A stretch of 40,401 nucleotides of DNA, from the IMG/VR virus record IMGVR_UViG_3300047408_000110, positions 1 through 40,401 of that record, one strand, 5' to 3'. The notes beneath the pieces were generated by a model. The model did not search any database, was not told where the DNA came from, and saw nothing but the letters and a program-made list of their open reading frames with translations. Position numbers and translations under genes: made by a program. Shown here in pieces: positions 20,499 to 29,190 of this stretch. Numbering within the stretch: the first letter of the stretch is position 1; the number at the start of each line of letters is the position of its first letter. The stretch comes from a virus.

Positions 20499-20674
20499 GC
20501 GCGCCACAGAAGAAAGCGCCACCTTCAGAAGCTGCGATCAAAGCAGCAGAGCTGGAGATTGGCGCGAACCACTTGCGAGCGCTGCGAAAGTGTCGCGCAC
20601 AGCTTGGCAGCTTCGTGCAGCAAGCGATCGACAAAGCGCTGGATGATCAGAAGAATGCGACTGCGAGCGGATAG
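20495..20674 (+). CDS. Small hypothetical protein, 59 aa
   Basis: GTG 20495 overlaps the bet stop (GTGA) and the frame closes with TAG 20672-20674. MSAPQKKAPPSEAAIKAAEL... is helical with a basic middle and no recognised domain. Followed by a hairpin. Confidence 0.55.
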   Translation: MSAPQKKAPPSEAAIKAAELEIGANHLRALRKCRAQLGSFVQQAIDKALDDQKNATASG

Positions 20675-20677
20675 CAC

Positions 20678-20693
20678 CAGCGCGCGAGCGCTG
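20678..20693 (+). repeat. Hairpin with GNRA-type tetraloop
   Basis: CAGCGC (20678-20683) and GCGCTG (20688-20693) enclose GCGA. It begins three bases after a stop codon; a second GCGCTG at about 20716-20721 can pair with the left arm as an alternative. It is one more member of the stop-codon-proximal hairpins found along the plus-strand operons. Confidence 0.45.
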
Positions 20694-20738
20694 TGGCTGC
20701 TTGACGCCGTCTGAGCGCTGGGCGAGACTCAACACTCG

Positions 20739-21641
20739 ATGGGCAAGACTCTCGACGATGTGGCGCGATCTCGCGATCAGCGCGCTGAAGTGATCGAGAT
20801 GTTCGGTGGCATCGTTCCAGAGTCAATTCTGAAATACAACAACAGCGATCGCGCTGACGATCTCATGATCGAAGAGCATGGTCGTGGCTACGAGAACACT
20901 GGCTGGGTTGCGCGTCATCCAGAGTGCAAGAATCCAAACTTGTTCGCGATCAACAGCATGGGCGCTCGACATGGCGCGCTGTCGCGCTTTCCACAGAACG
21001 TTGGACGCATTCTGCTGCGCATCTACACTGAAGCTGGCGACACTGTGGTCGACCCGTTCGCTGGTCACAACAGTCGAATGCAGCTGTGTTGGTCAGAGCG
21101 TCGCAACTACATTGGCTGTGATCTGTCGAAAGCTTTCATGGCAGCGAACTTCAAGCTGCGCGACATGCTGCTCGACGACCACGCGCACACGATGTTTCCA
21201 GAGCTGAACACAGCGACGATCGAGCTGCACGAATGCGACAGCAAGAAGATGCCAGTCAAGAACAACGCTGGCGACTTCACGATCACGTCGCCACCGTATT
21301 GGTGCATTGAAGATTATGGCAGCGAGTTTGGTCAGCTTGGCAAGTGCTCAGAGTATTCGCAGTTTCTGCGCGAGCTGGCGCAAGTCGCGTGTGAGAACTT
21401 TCGCTGTCTGAAGAGTGGCAGCTTCGCGATCTGGTTTGTGAACGACTTCAGACTGGATGGCAAGTTCTACTCGTATCACATGGACACTGCGCGACTGCTG
21501 CGCGACGCTGGCTTCAAGCAGTGGGACTTGGCAGTCATCGATCTTGGCGTCGCCATGCGCGCAGCGTTCGCCACGCAAGTCAAGCTGGACAAGATATTAC
21601 CGAAGCGCCACGAGTTCGCGCTGATCTTCAGAAAGCCTTAG
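20739..21641 (+). CDS. DNA adenine/cytosine-N4 methyltransferase (SPPY type), 300 aa
   Basis: Motif I DPFAGH (105-110) preceded by a motif X-like FPQNVGRILLRIYTEAGD, motif II GCDLS (126-130), then motif IV TSPPYW (183-188). The X-I-IV order is like gamma-type amino-methyltransferases; SPPY fits N6-adenine or N4-cytosine. No restriction partner is adjacent, so it is probably an orphan protecting phage DNA or regulating packaging or expression. Target site unknown. Last gene of the rightward unit, convergent with the tail operon. Confidence 0.82.
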   Translation: MGKTLDDVARSRDQRAEVIEMFGGIVPESILKYNNSDRADDLMIEEHGRGYENTGWVARHPECKNPNLFAINSMGARHGALSRFPQNVGRILLRIYTEAGDTVVDPFAGHNSRMQLCWSERRNYIGCDLSKAFMAANFKLRDMLLDDHAHTMFPELNTATIELHECDSKKMPVKNNAGDFTITSPPYWCIEDYGSEFGQLGKCSEYSQFLRELAQVACENFRCLKSGSFAIWFVNDFRLDGKFYSYHMDTARLLRDAGFKQWDLAVIDLGVAMRAAFATQVKLDKILPKRHEFALIFRKP

Positions 21642-21704
21642 CTGGCGCAGGTAGCGTCGCTTCGCGATGCGCAATCCAGCGTAGCTGAGTAATGCACAGC
21701 ACAT

Positions 21705-21734
21705 GACGTGGTGGCGAGCGATCGCTGCCACGTC
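21705..21734. terminator. Hairpin between convergent operons
   Basis: GACGTGG (21705-21711) pairs with CCACGTC (21728-21734), and the interval holds the palindrome AGCGATCGCT. It lies between the methyltransferase stop and the tail fibre stop, the place expected for a bidirectional terminator; no T-run is present on either side. Confidence 0.45.
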
Positions 21735-21747
21735 GACTCTGCCATGA

Positions 21748-23550
21748 TCATGGCGTCGTCATCGAGATGTAACCGCCAGACGGCCCCAGCACTTGATGTG
21801 GTGGCTGCAGTTTCAGACCCACGATTCTGCTGTTGTGAACGATGCTGATCTGCGACGATTCCACTGCGACGCAGTCCCACGTCACGTTGCCGTCGACGAT
21901 GTTTGGCGAATCATTGGCGCACAAGACCACACCACCAATCGCTGCATAGCATCCAACGTTGTTGAACGCGACGACGATGCCACCTTGTGTCGCGCCACCA
22001 CCAGTGCCATGCTCGAATAGTCCACGATCGCTTCTGATGCCAGTCACGTTGCCAATCGCCCATGTGTTAGCGAGTCCAAACGGGTAGTATGTCCCGCCAC
22101 TTATCCAGATTCCGTAGGTCAGATTGCCACTGAAGACCAGACGATTCCAGCTGGTTGGTGGCTGAGTCACACAGCCAGCATAAGGCGCGACTTCCATGCC
22201 AACTTGACATTGGCAGCACGCGACGATTGGCGTGACGTTCAAGTTGCCATTGGCGACGCCAAAGCCCATGTTGAAGCCAACCACGACGAAGTTCTCAATC
22301 GCACCATCACCGTTGCATCGCATAGCAGCGCCACCAGCTGTGGCGATTGGAGCTGTCGAGCGCATCGCGAAGTTCTTGATCAAGCCAACGCCTTGCAAGC
22401 AGTTGAAGACGTTCATGCCAGCTGGCGCAGTGACCAGATACTGCGTTGGAAAGATCAGCAGCTTGGTGGTCGCGAGCACGTTCATTGATGCTGGTGGCGC
22501 GACGATCGAGCGCATTCGAATGACAGCATGTGGCTGTGGTGTTGGGTGCGTGCTCAGAACATAACCGCACTGCTCAAGACGACCATCTGGTGCGTCGAAG
22601 ATCGCCACCACGTCGCCCACGTTGATGCCAGTGATGCCACTTGGCACTGTGACAGTCACGTCGATGGTTGGCGCAGTTCCAGTGGACGTGATCGCGCCAG
22701 TGATCGAGCGCGCGATGATGTCTTTGCCAATGATCTTGATCTGGCTGGCGTTTGGATGGTCGACGACAGTTGGCGACGTCACTGTGAAGTTGCCACTGTA
22801 GACGTGAATCGTGACGAATCTGTTGCTTGGAATCAGCAGATCAGCCACGCTGTCGAGCGCAGCTTGGATGGTTGCAAAAGCGACTTCTGGCTTTGGCGCT
22901 TCAGGGTTCGACGTTGGCACATACAGATCGAGGTCAGTCTCGACTGTCTTCACTGCGATCTGCACGCTGTTGCCATCGCTCGACTCAGTCAGCTTGATGT
23001 GCGCACCAGCTGTGGCGCGCTTGAACTTCAAGATGTTGCCAGCTGTGCTGTCATACCAGCCGGGCCCTTCAGTGTCGCTGCCAAGATTCTCGCCACTGAC
23101 TGCTTCAGATGGACTGATCGACACGTTGATCGAGCCAGTTGGAATGCGATCGACAATCAACTTGATCTTGAAGACTTGAATGGTCAGCGCGCTTGGGTCG
23201 ATGAAGTCTGGTGGGTCAGCGAACACGTTGGCGATCGAGTAGAGCTGGTCAGTCTCAGAGCCAATGTGTGCATAGATGCCAAGCTCGCGCAGATAGAACG
23301 AGCTGCCCATCATGTCGCTGCGAAAGTTACCTTCGACCAGCAACACGCCATTGCCAAGATCGCGCGTGCTGGAGATGTTGACCAGTGGCGTCTGCTCTTG
23401 AATTGGGTCAGTGAGCGGCCATAGATCGCTTGGAGCTGCAGCGACGCCACTGCCAACAACGATCTTGTTGATGTGCAGCACTTCGCCATTCTGCGCGCGA
23501 CCAAGCATGTTGCGCCCTGCGTTCGTGAACTCTTGCTTTGATAGACTCAT
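21748..23550 (-). CDS. Tail-collar type tail fibre protein, 600 aa
   Basis: The N-terminal 170 residues (FTNAGRNMLGRAQNGEVLHINKIVVGSG...) match the phage tail-collar/fibre attachment domain that binds the baseplate after gpI. From about residue 225 (FATIQAALDSV) the chain reads as a pectate-lyase-like right-handed beta-helix, usual for receptor-binding or depolymerase fibres. It is the distal gene of the tail operon, directly downstream of gpI, as in P2-like phages (gpH position). Confidence 0.75.
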   Translation of the reverse strand: MSLSKQEFTNAGRNMLGRAQNGEVLHINKIVVGSGVAAAPSDLWPLTDPIQEQTPLVNISSTRDLGNGVLLVEGNFRSDMMGSSFYLRELGIYAHIGSETDQLYSIANVFADPPDFIDPSALTIQVFKIKLIVDRIPTGSINVSISPSEAVSGENLGSDTEGPGWYDSTAGNILKFKRATAGAHIKLTESSDGNSVQIAVKTVETDLDLYVPTSNPEAPKPEVAFATIQAALDSVADLLIPSNRFVTIHVYSGNFTVTSPTVVDHPNASQIKIIGKDIIARSITGAITSTGTAPTIDVTVTVPSGITGINVGDVVAIFDAPDGRLEQCGYVLSTHPTPQPHAVIRMRSIVAPPASMNVLATTKLLIFPTQYLVTAPAGMNVFNCLQGVGLIKNFAMRSTAPIATAGGAAMRCNGDGAIENFVVVGFNMGFGVANGNLNVTPIVACCQCQVGMEVAPYAGCVTQPPTSWNRLVFSGNLTYGIWISGGTYYPFGLANTWAIGNVTGIRSDRGLFEHGTGGGATQGGIVVAFNNVGCYAAIGGVVLCANDSPNIVDGNVTWDCVAVESSQISIVHNSRIVGLKLQPPHQVLGPSGGYISMTTP

Positions 23551-23565
23551 GATGTTGGGTTCTTT

Positions 23566-26244
23566 CTAAATGCCATACTTCAGTCTCAGATAGTTCTCCA
23601 CTTTGTTGCGATCAGCTGGCGACAACACTGAGTCATAGGCAATGATCTCTGCGATGTCGCCATCGCTCACATGTTGGTAGCGAAAGCCAATGTTGTTCAA
23701 CGGGCCGCCACCATAGCCAACACCATTGATCAGATTGAATGCCACGCCTTCTTTGAATAGCGATGGCGTCGTGTCAGCTGTCATCACATGAAAAGCTTGA
23801 TCGATCGCTTCAGCTGTTCCCCAACCAACACCACCAGCGCCCATCTGCCAGTTGTTTGGATAGACGAACGGACCTGCAGTGCCAAAGCCAGCAGTGCTGC
23901 CAAGCGACACGATGATTGTGCCAGTGACTGTCTGGCGCATCACAGCACAGACAGTCCACGTCGTGTCTGGAATTGGTGTGGTCAGAATCAAGTTCTGCGG
24001 CGTTGGCGCAGACGCGAATCTGATGACTGGCTTGTTGACCAGCTGCAGATCGATCGCGTCGCGCAGCGTTGGCACTTTTGGCTGTGAGATGTGTGGCTCG
24101 TCTGGCACTGGCTTGCCTTCTGCGATCTCTGGTGGCTGCGATCGCACGATGACGTTGGTCTTGAAGATTGGACGCGCAGCGCCAGTCTGTGTTGCGTGGT
24201 TGTTGTTGCCACTGAGATCAGACAGCGAGTCGACTGGTGTGCCATCAGCGAGCGCGAGCGAGTCAGCTGACCACCAGCCTTTGCAGCCAGCGATCTGTGT
24301 TGGCACGAATGGTGGTGGTGGTGTGATCGCATACTTGCGCAACAGATAGTTCTGCACGCCTTGTCTGTCAGCGTCAGAGAGCGCGACGTTGTAGTGCAGA
24401 ATCTCTGCCACGAGTCCAACACCAAAGTTGCCACCAGCCCATGCACCAAAGCGATCGAAGCCAGCGACGAAGTCTTGACCACTGCCAGTCAAAGTGGACG
24501 CTTGCTGCGCGCCATCGACCCACAGTCTGTTGTCTGCTGGTGTGGCAGTGTATGGTGTGCTGATGACAGCTGCCACGACATGTGGAGCAGTGTCAGTTGT
24601 GCCAGCAGTATACTGCAAAGCATTCGAGCCAAAGAAGTATTTGAGAGCGTTGCAGCCAAGACCGGGCGAACCGTAGCCACCTGACAACGTCAGACCATAA
24701 AGTGGATTGCCAGCAGCCACCTTCAGCACAATGAAAGATGTCCACGGCGCATCTTTTGGAACACCACCATTGGCGATCTCGCAAGCCAGCCCCATATATG
24801 CAAAGTCGAGACATGGCTTGCCATTGAAGCCAGTGGCGCGATACAACGGCGCTGTCGCTCCAACAGCAGCGCAGCCACCAGTCATCGTCTTGTTGTTGCC
24901 ACTTGAATCAGGCAACGTGACGAGTGGCGCACCATCAGCCAGACCAGTGATCGCGTCTGCTTTCCACCAACCTTGCAGACCAGCGATCGCAGCTGGGTTG
25001 AATGGCTGCGACGTGTAACTCAACGCAGCTGGGTCGACATAGCCACTGTTGTTCGTGGTGTTGATCGCGATCGCGCCTTCTTGCGCTGGCGTGTAGTTGA
25101 ACGTCGCTGCTGGCGCTGCTGGCGTGAGCTGCACTGTGGCTGGCGTGAATGTGCCACCTTTGCCACCATCGTGTGGCGTGATCGTCACAGTGCCACTGTG
25201 GACGTCTGACGACGCGACAGTGAATGGCGTCGACGCGCTGCCAACAGTGCCACTGGTTGGGCCCGACAAAGTGTATCGTGGCAGCGTGGCGACGATCGTG
25301 ATCGCATTGGGGTCTTCGAGTTCAGCGTCGTTCGCCACACTGATGGTGTGCGAACCTTCAGTTGCTGGCGTGTAGGTGAACGTCGCTGATCTCAACAAGT
25401 TCGTGAGCGTCACGCTGGCTGGCGTGAACGTGCCACCAGCACCAGCATCACTTGGCGTGACAACGACATCTTGATCGACCACTGCGCCAGTGCGCAGCTG
25501 GACTGTGAATGGTGCAGTCGCGATCGCTGGTGTGCCAAGCGACGGCCCTGTCATGACGTAGCCACGCGCTTTGAAGATGTAGTCTGGCGCTTCGCTTGAG
25601 CGATAGACGAAGCGCAGCATCACGCCACACCAGCCAATGCTGGCTTCGCTCACTGTTGCTCGAAAGACGCCTTCGCACCAGCGCGACACTGGCTTGTAGT
25701 GCTCGATTAACAGCAGCACGTCAGCTTCGTCTTGTGGTGTGACGATGATCTGGTGGTTGACGTAGACTCTGAAGCGATAGCGATCGTGCCACGATGGTGT
25801 TGGTGCTGGCACGATTGGTGGCGACTGCAGCGTCGAGTATGGCGGGTTTGGTGGCACGAGTGGTGGTGGCAATGGGCTGTAGTATTCGAACCACTCCACG
25901 ATCGTTGCGCCACCCGGCCAATATGTGTCGAGCACTTCTTGCACGAGTTTCACAGTGCCTTTGCGCATGTGCCAAGTGATGGCTTGCTGCACCAGCGTCT
26001 TGCGAAATTCGAGTGGCTTGTTGGCGTCGTAGAAGTCGACGTGAAACTGCCACGCGAGAATGTTGACCAGATTCGAGTCAGTCAGCCCCATGATGTTTGG
26101 AATCATGATGACGACGCCAGTGTCGTCGATGATCTGATACATCTGGCGATCGAACGCTTTGCACGCAGCTTGCACTTGCGCGTCGTATTGAATCGACGGC
26201 GTCGCGAGATCGATCAGAGCTGACGTGCGCAGCGTGGTGCTCAT
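23566..26244 (-). CDS. gpI-like baseplate protein fused to Ig-like and two LamG-like domains, 892 aa
   Basis: Residues 1-220 match P2 tail protein I (FDRQMYQIIDDTG, LAWQFHVDFYD, LVQQAITWHMRKGTVKLVQEVLDTYWPG). They are followed by two Ig-like repeats containing GGTFTPA and TFxYTPAxEG. Two concanavalin/LamG-like modules then each open with IAGxxGWWxAD and close with LSxADRxxVxNYLxxKY. P2 gpI is about 176 residues, so most of this protein is an added, duplicated carbohydrate-binding adhesin. Probably baseplate plus receptor binding in one chain. Confidence 0.78.
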   Translation of the reverse strand: MSTTLRTSALIDLATPSIQYDAQVQAACKAFDRQMYQIIDDTGVVIMIPNIMGLTDSNLVNILAWQFHVDFYDANKPLEFRKTLVQQAITWHMRKGTVKLVQEVLDTYWPGGATIVEWFEYYSPLPPPLVPPNPPYSTLQSPPIVPAPTPSWHDRYRFRVYVNHQIIVTPQDEADVLLLIEHYKPVSRWCEGVFRATVSEASIGWCGVMLRFVYRSSEAPDYIFKARGYVMTGPSLGTPAIATAPFTVQLRTGAVVDQDVVVTPSDAGAGGTFTPASVTLTNLLRSATFTYTPATEGSHTISVANDAELEDPNAITIVATLPRYTLSGPTSGTVGSASTPFTVASSDVHSGTVTITPHDGGKGGTFTPATVQLTPAAPAATFNYTPAQEGAIAINTTNNSGYVDPAALSYTSQPFNPAAIAGLQGWWKADAITGLADGAPLVTLPDSSGNNKTMTGGCAAVGATAPLYRATGFNGKPCLDFAYMGLACEIANGGVPKDAPWTSFIVLKVAAGNPLYGLTLSGGYGSPGLGCNALKYFFGSNALQYTAGTTDTAPHVVAAVISTPYTATPADNRLWVDGAQQASTLTGSGQDFVAGFDRFGAWAGGNFGVGLVAEILHYNVALSDADRQGVQNYLLRKYAITPPPPFVPTQIAGCKGWWSADSLALADGTPVDSLSDLSGNNNHATQTGAARPIFKTNVIVRSQPPEIAEGKPVPDEPHISQPKVPTLRDAIDLQLVNKPVIRFASAPTPQNLILTTPIPDTTWTVCAVMRQTVTGTIIVSLGSTAGFGTAGPFVYPNNWQMGAGGVGWGTAEAIDQAFHVMTADTTPSLFKEGVAFNLINGVGYGGGPLNNIGFRYQHVSDGDIAEIIAYDSVLSPADRNKVENYLRLKYGI

Positions 26245-26252
26245 GGAAGTGT

Positions 26253-26302
26253 GGCGCGCGATGTCGCGTGGCTTGTTCTCACGCTTGACAGTAGCGCGCG
26301 CC
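26253..26302 (-). promoter_or_regulatory. Hairpin just upstream of the gpI start
   Basis: On the transcript, GGCGCGCG (26302-26295) pairs with CGCGCGCC (26260-26253), and inside it GCGTG pairs with CACGC. The hairpin ends eight bases before the gpI ATG at 26244 and fills most of the only sizeable gap (91 bases) in the tail operon. It could damp translation or stabilise the gpI message after processing. A TATAAC box lies upstream (about 26321-26326) but no -35 is evident. Confidence 0.4.
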
Positions 26303-26335
26303 TTTCTCGTTGGGTTGTGTTATAGACCAAAGTTG

Positions 26336-27592
26336 TCATGCGTCTTCCAGACCAACAAAGTTGACGACTGGCTCGTTGCCAGCAGTCTCGTTGTGACACG
26401 CCAGCTGGTTGTATGCCATCACTTGAAACTCTGGCAGCGGTGAGTGAACGACGATGCGCTTCGCGCCAGCTTGCAAGCAGCGCTTCGCCAGCTCGTCGCA
26501 GTTGAGATCGCGCGACACATAGCTGCGCTGCCAGAGAATCCAATCTTTGACTGCTTGCTCGACGTTGTCTTTGATCGTGTCGAGCAGCACTTCGTTGTCT
26601 TTCTCAACCCAATAGTCCATGTTGAGTTTGTAAGTGAAGACAGTTGGAATGAACGCGCTGACGTAGTCTGTCAGTGGTCGCTTCTCGCGCGCGTTGCACG
26701 ATGCGAGCACCAGATCGAGAATTGGCTGCGTTGGCAGCTGACCATTCTTGAGCAGTGGAAAGAGCCACACTTCGCCAGCGATGTCTGGCGCACTGTAGAC
26801 GACGACTTGCATGATCTGTGGACTGGCTGAGAGCGCCCAGAACTCATAAGCGTCATGCGGTCCGCACGTCGAAAAGCTTTCGATCGCCAGCCAGATTCGG
26901 TAGCGATACTGGTCATCAGTCTCTGCGTCGCTGCCACCAATCGTCGCGACTGTGTTGGCGACTTGCACAGCATAGGGCTGATTCCAGTTGACGATGCTCG
27001 TGATCTGACCAGCTGCGAAGCCATTGCCAACTTCGCCACTGACGAGCGCTTGAGCTGGCACGTCGACGTGTGTCGCGATCGATGGAATCACGCCATCTTT
27101 CAGAGTCACGAACACGACTGCGTTGGGCGCTTGCACCATCGTGCCCTTTGGAATGACTGCGCTGAATGCCACTGGCGCGACCAGCGAGAAGCGCAGCGTG
27201 GTCAGCGCTGGCGACGCTGGCAGACGTGTCGTGCGCTCGCCATAGAGCGCGCCAATGTTGTCGAGATAGTCGCCAGTCGCATACTTCAGCAAGTTCTCTT
27301 TGCCAGTGAAGTCGATGATCGTGCGCTGGTGTGACAACCAGTGGCAGACTGTCAGCAAGAACAAGCGCACTGGGTCACCGGGCGCAAGCTTCTTGGCAAC
27401 ACCAGTCAGCGTCAAGAACGCTGCTTCATAGTCAGCGATGACTTCAGTGACAATGAGCGCTGGGTCTTTGACAGCGAAGTCGATGGCTGGCACATACGGC
27501 AAGCCATACACTGGCGCGCTTGGCAGCGCTGAGATCAAGCTGTCGACGCTGCCAGCTGGTGGGTTGACGTCAATGACTGCTCTTGTTGCCAT
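26336..27592 (-). CDS. Baseplate protein gpJ-like, 418 aa
   Basis: ATG 27592. The family pattern is clear: a conserved region around YLDNIGALYGERTTRLPASPA, the beta-rich FSAVIPKGTMVQAPNAVVFVT...AQALVSGEVGNGFAAGQIT, then GGSDAETDDQYRYRIWLAIES. Baseplate_J proteins form the wedge with gpI and gpW around the central spike. In P2 it lies between W and I; here a fibre and lysis module separates it from W. Overlaps the upstream coiled-coil gene by 23 bases. Confidence 0.85.
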   Translation of the reverse strand: MATRAVIDVNPPAGSVDSLISALPSAPVYGLPYVPAIDFAVKDPALIVTEVIADYEAAFLTLTGVAKKLAPGDPVRLFLLTVCHWLSHQRTIIDFTGKENLLKYATGDYLDNIGALYGERTTRLPASPALTTLRFSLVAPVAFSAVIPKGTMVQAPNAVVFVTLKDGVIPSIATHVDVPAQALVSGEVGNGFAAGQITSIVNWNQPYAVQVANTVATIGGSDAETDDQYRYRIWLAIESFSTCGPHDAYEFWALSASPQIMQVVVYSAPDIAGEVWLFPLLKNGQLPTQPILDLVLASCNAREKRPLTDYVSAFIPTVFTYKLNMDYWVEKDNEVLLDTIKDNVEQAVKDWILWQRSYVSRDLNCDELAKRCLQAGAKRIVVHSPLPEFQVMAYNQLACHNETAGNEPVVNFVGLEDA

Positions 27593-27788
27593 TGGAAGTG
27601 TCCTCCTTCATCATGCTTTCGAGTTCAGCGATCGCACCACGCAGCTGCTGAAACTGCTGCTGGTTGCGAGCTGCAGTCTGCTGAAACTCTTGGTTCTGTC
27701 GCTGGTTCTCTGCAACCATCTCTTCGTGCGACTTGGTGAGATCGTGCAGCGTGACTTTCAGTTTGTCGATGCGCTCTTGAATGTTCAT
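27570..27788 (-). CDS. Small coiled-coil protein, 72 aa
   Basis: ATG 27788 overlaps the endolysin stop (ATGA). Almost the whole chain is a Gln/Glu/Lys-rich coiled coil (IDKLKVTLHDLTKSHEEMVAENQRQ...). It has no membrane segment or lipobox, so it is not an obvious spanin although it lies next to the endolysin. Could be a baseplate or lysis accessory. Confidence 0.6.
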   Translation of the reverse strand: MNIQERIDKLKVTLHDLTKSHEEMVAENQRQNQEFQQTAARNQQQFQQLRGAIAELESMMKEDTSNGNKSSH

Positions 27789-28855
27789 TCCAGTTTGTAT
27801 GTTGTGCCATCGACTGTGGCTGGCAGATTCGGCCACAGCTCGAAAAGATAGAGACGACTCTTGTCGCCACTGTTGTGTGTGATCTTTGGATTGACGACTT
27901 TCGCTGCGCAGTATGCAGCTTCACCAGTCTTGTCATCAGGGCCGATCTCGCCAGTGACTGCTGGAGTCCAGACGCCAGTCGCCACGTTGGTCAGACGCGC
28001 TTGGCAGCCCATCACTTTGGCTGGCAGCTGCTCGATCAGCTCGCGCACTTGTGGCGGGATGACGATGTATTTGTCGACGTCAGCATCGAGAAAGTTGCCG
28101 TTGTTCCAATACGCAGTCATTGGCTGATGACTGACGTCGCCATGATCGTCGCCAGAGCCATCGTTGCAGATGTCGAGATCGCTGATGAAACTGATGTAAG
28201 AGCCAGCGAGCATCTGCCAGATCGTGACTGGCTCGATCGTCAGCAGCTTGCTCCAGCCAGCTGGCAGATCGATCGCTGGTGGCGTCGTCGACCCTTCTGG
28301 TGGCGGTGTTGCGATTGCTGGTGGCTCTGTGGCTGGAATGCAGATTCCACTGATCGCGCCAGCGATCGCTGCGCAAATTGCTTCGAAGCTGATGTGGTAG
28401 AGATCGCTGTCTCTTTCAGAATCGACGAAGCACGTCTCGATCAAGATGGCTGGCTCGTCAGTGCCATTCAAGAAAGCCAAGTCAGTGCGCTTCTTCGCGC
28501 CACGATTCGTGAAGCCAGCCACGTCGCTGATGTCTTCAGCCAGTTGCGCAGCCAGCTGTTGCTGCGTGACGTAAAGCACTTCAGTGCCCATTGGGTTTGG
28601 CGTCGTCTGGTATGCGTTGAAGTGAACGCTGACGTCGAGATCGCGCACTTGCTCATTGTGAAAGTCGACGATGCGCTCAAGATTGGCGCTCTGTGTGGTG
28701 CTCGTGTCGTCGTGAAAGACTTCGACGCCAACACCAGCGCTGGCGAGATACTCAGCCACGCGATCGACCACTCGTCGCGCTTCATCTACTTCGTCAAGAT
28801 AACCACTCGCGCCACGCACGTTCTTGCCATGTCCACTGCTGATCACGATCTTCAT
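27785..28855 (-). CDS. Endolysin: N-acetylmuramoyl-L-alanine amidase with C-terminal GH75-like domain, 356 aa
   Basis: Residues 1-172 are an Amidase_3 domain: SSGHG (H9), E25, SVHFNAY (H78) and ILIETCF (E140) give the zinc and catalytic residues. A Pro-rich linker (173-200) leads to residues 215-345, which resemble GH75 chitosanase-like domains: ISDLDICNDG, YIVIPP, then GEIGPDDKTGEA with a likely catalytic E312. Two muralytic or glycan-cleaving activities in one lysin are inferred. There is no signal peptide, so export depends on the adjacent holin. Placed inside the tail operon. Confidence 0.8.
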   Translation of the reverse strand: MKIVISSGHGKNVRGASGYLDEVDEARRVVDRVAEYLASAGVGVEVFHDDTSTTQSANLERIVDFHNEQVRDLDVSVHFNAYQTTPNPMGTEVLYVTQQQLAAQLAEDISDVAGFTNRGAKKRTDLAFLNGTDEPAILIETCFVDSERDSDLYHISFEAICAAIAGAISGICIPATEPPAIATPPPEGSTTPPAIDLPAGWSKLLTIEPVTIWQMLAGSYISFISDLDICNDGSGDDHGDVSHQPMTAYWNNGNFLDADVDKYIVIPPQVRELIEQLPAKVMGCQARLTNVATGVWTPAVTGEIGPDDKTGEAAYCAAKVVNPKITHNSGDKSRLYLFELWPNLPATVDGTTYKLE

Positions 28856-29190
28856 GTTGTTGTGTCCTTTGTTGGTTGTGCTGCTTTTTCTTTCATTGCT
28901 CGATCTGCTTCGAGCTGTTCGACCATTGCCACCAGCTCTTCGTCGCTGCGCAGTCGTCGTGCAGCTTGAATGCCTTGCGTGACGATCGTCAAGAGCGAAC
29001 CGAACAGACCACTGGTGAGCGAGATGAACAGCGTCACGACTTCTTTCGCCACGTCTGTCTTGCCCCAGAACGACTTCGCTGCCAGCGTCAGCACGCAGAT
29101 GCTCACTAGACCAAGCAGCGTGTAGGTGATCGTGCGGTAATACTTCACGCGCGCGTTCAGCATCGATCTGACTAGGTCTTCTTCTTTCAT
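28852..29190 (-). CDS. Holin-like membrane protein, 112 aa
   Basis: MKEEDLVRSML at 29190 overlaps the fibre stop. Two hydrophobic helices (about residues 20-40, ITYTLLGLVSICVLTLAA, and 50-70, VVTLFISLTSGLFGSLLTIV) are separated by a short charged loop, with a charged C-terminal coiled coil. Topology and position directly upstream of the endolysin support a holin. No sequence family named. Confidence 0.65.
   Translation of the reverse strand: MKEEDLVRSMLNARVKYYRTITYTLLGLVSICVLTLAAKSFWGKTDVAKEVVTLFISLTSGLFGSLLTIVTQGIQAARRLRSDEELVAMVEQLEADRAMKEKAAQPTKDTTT

Noticed and set aside
26321-26326. TATAAC as a -10 box of a promoter before gpI
   Set aside because: No acceptable -35 at 16-18 bases; the tail operon appears to be read through.
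27570-27788. Spanin (Rz-like) gene next to the endolysin
   Set aside because: Coiled coil only; no transmembrane helix or lipoprotein signal, so spanin function is not supported.
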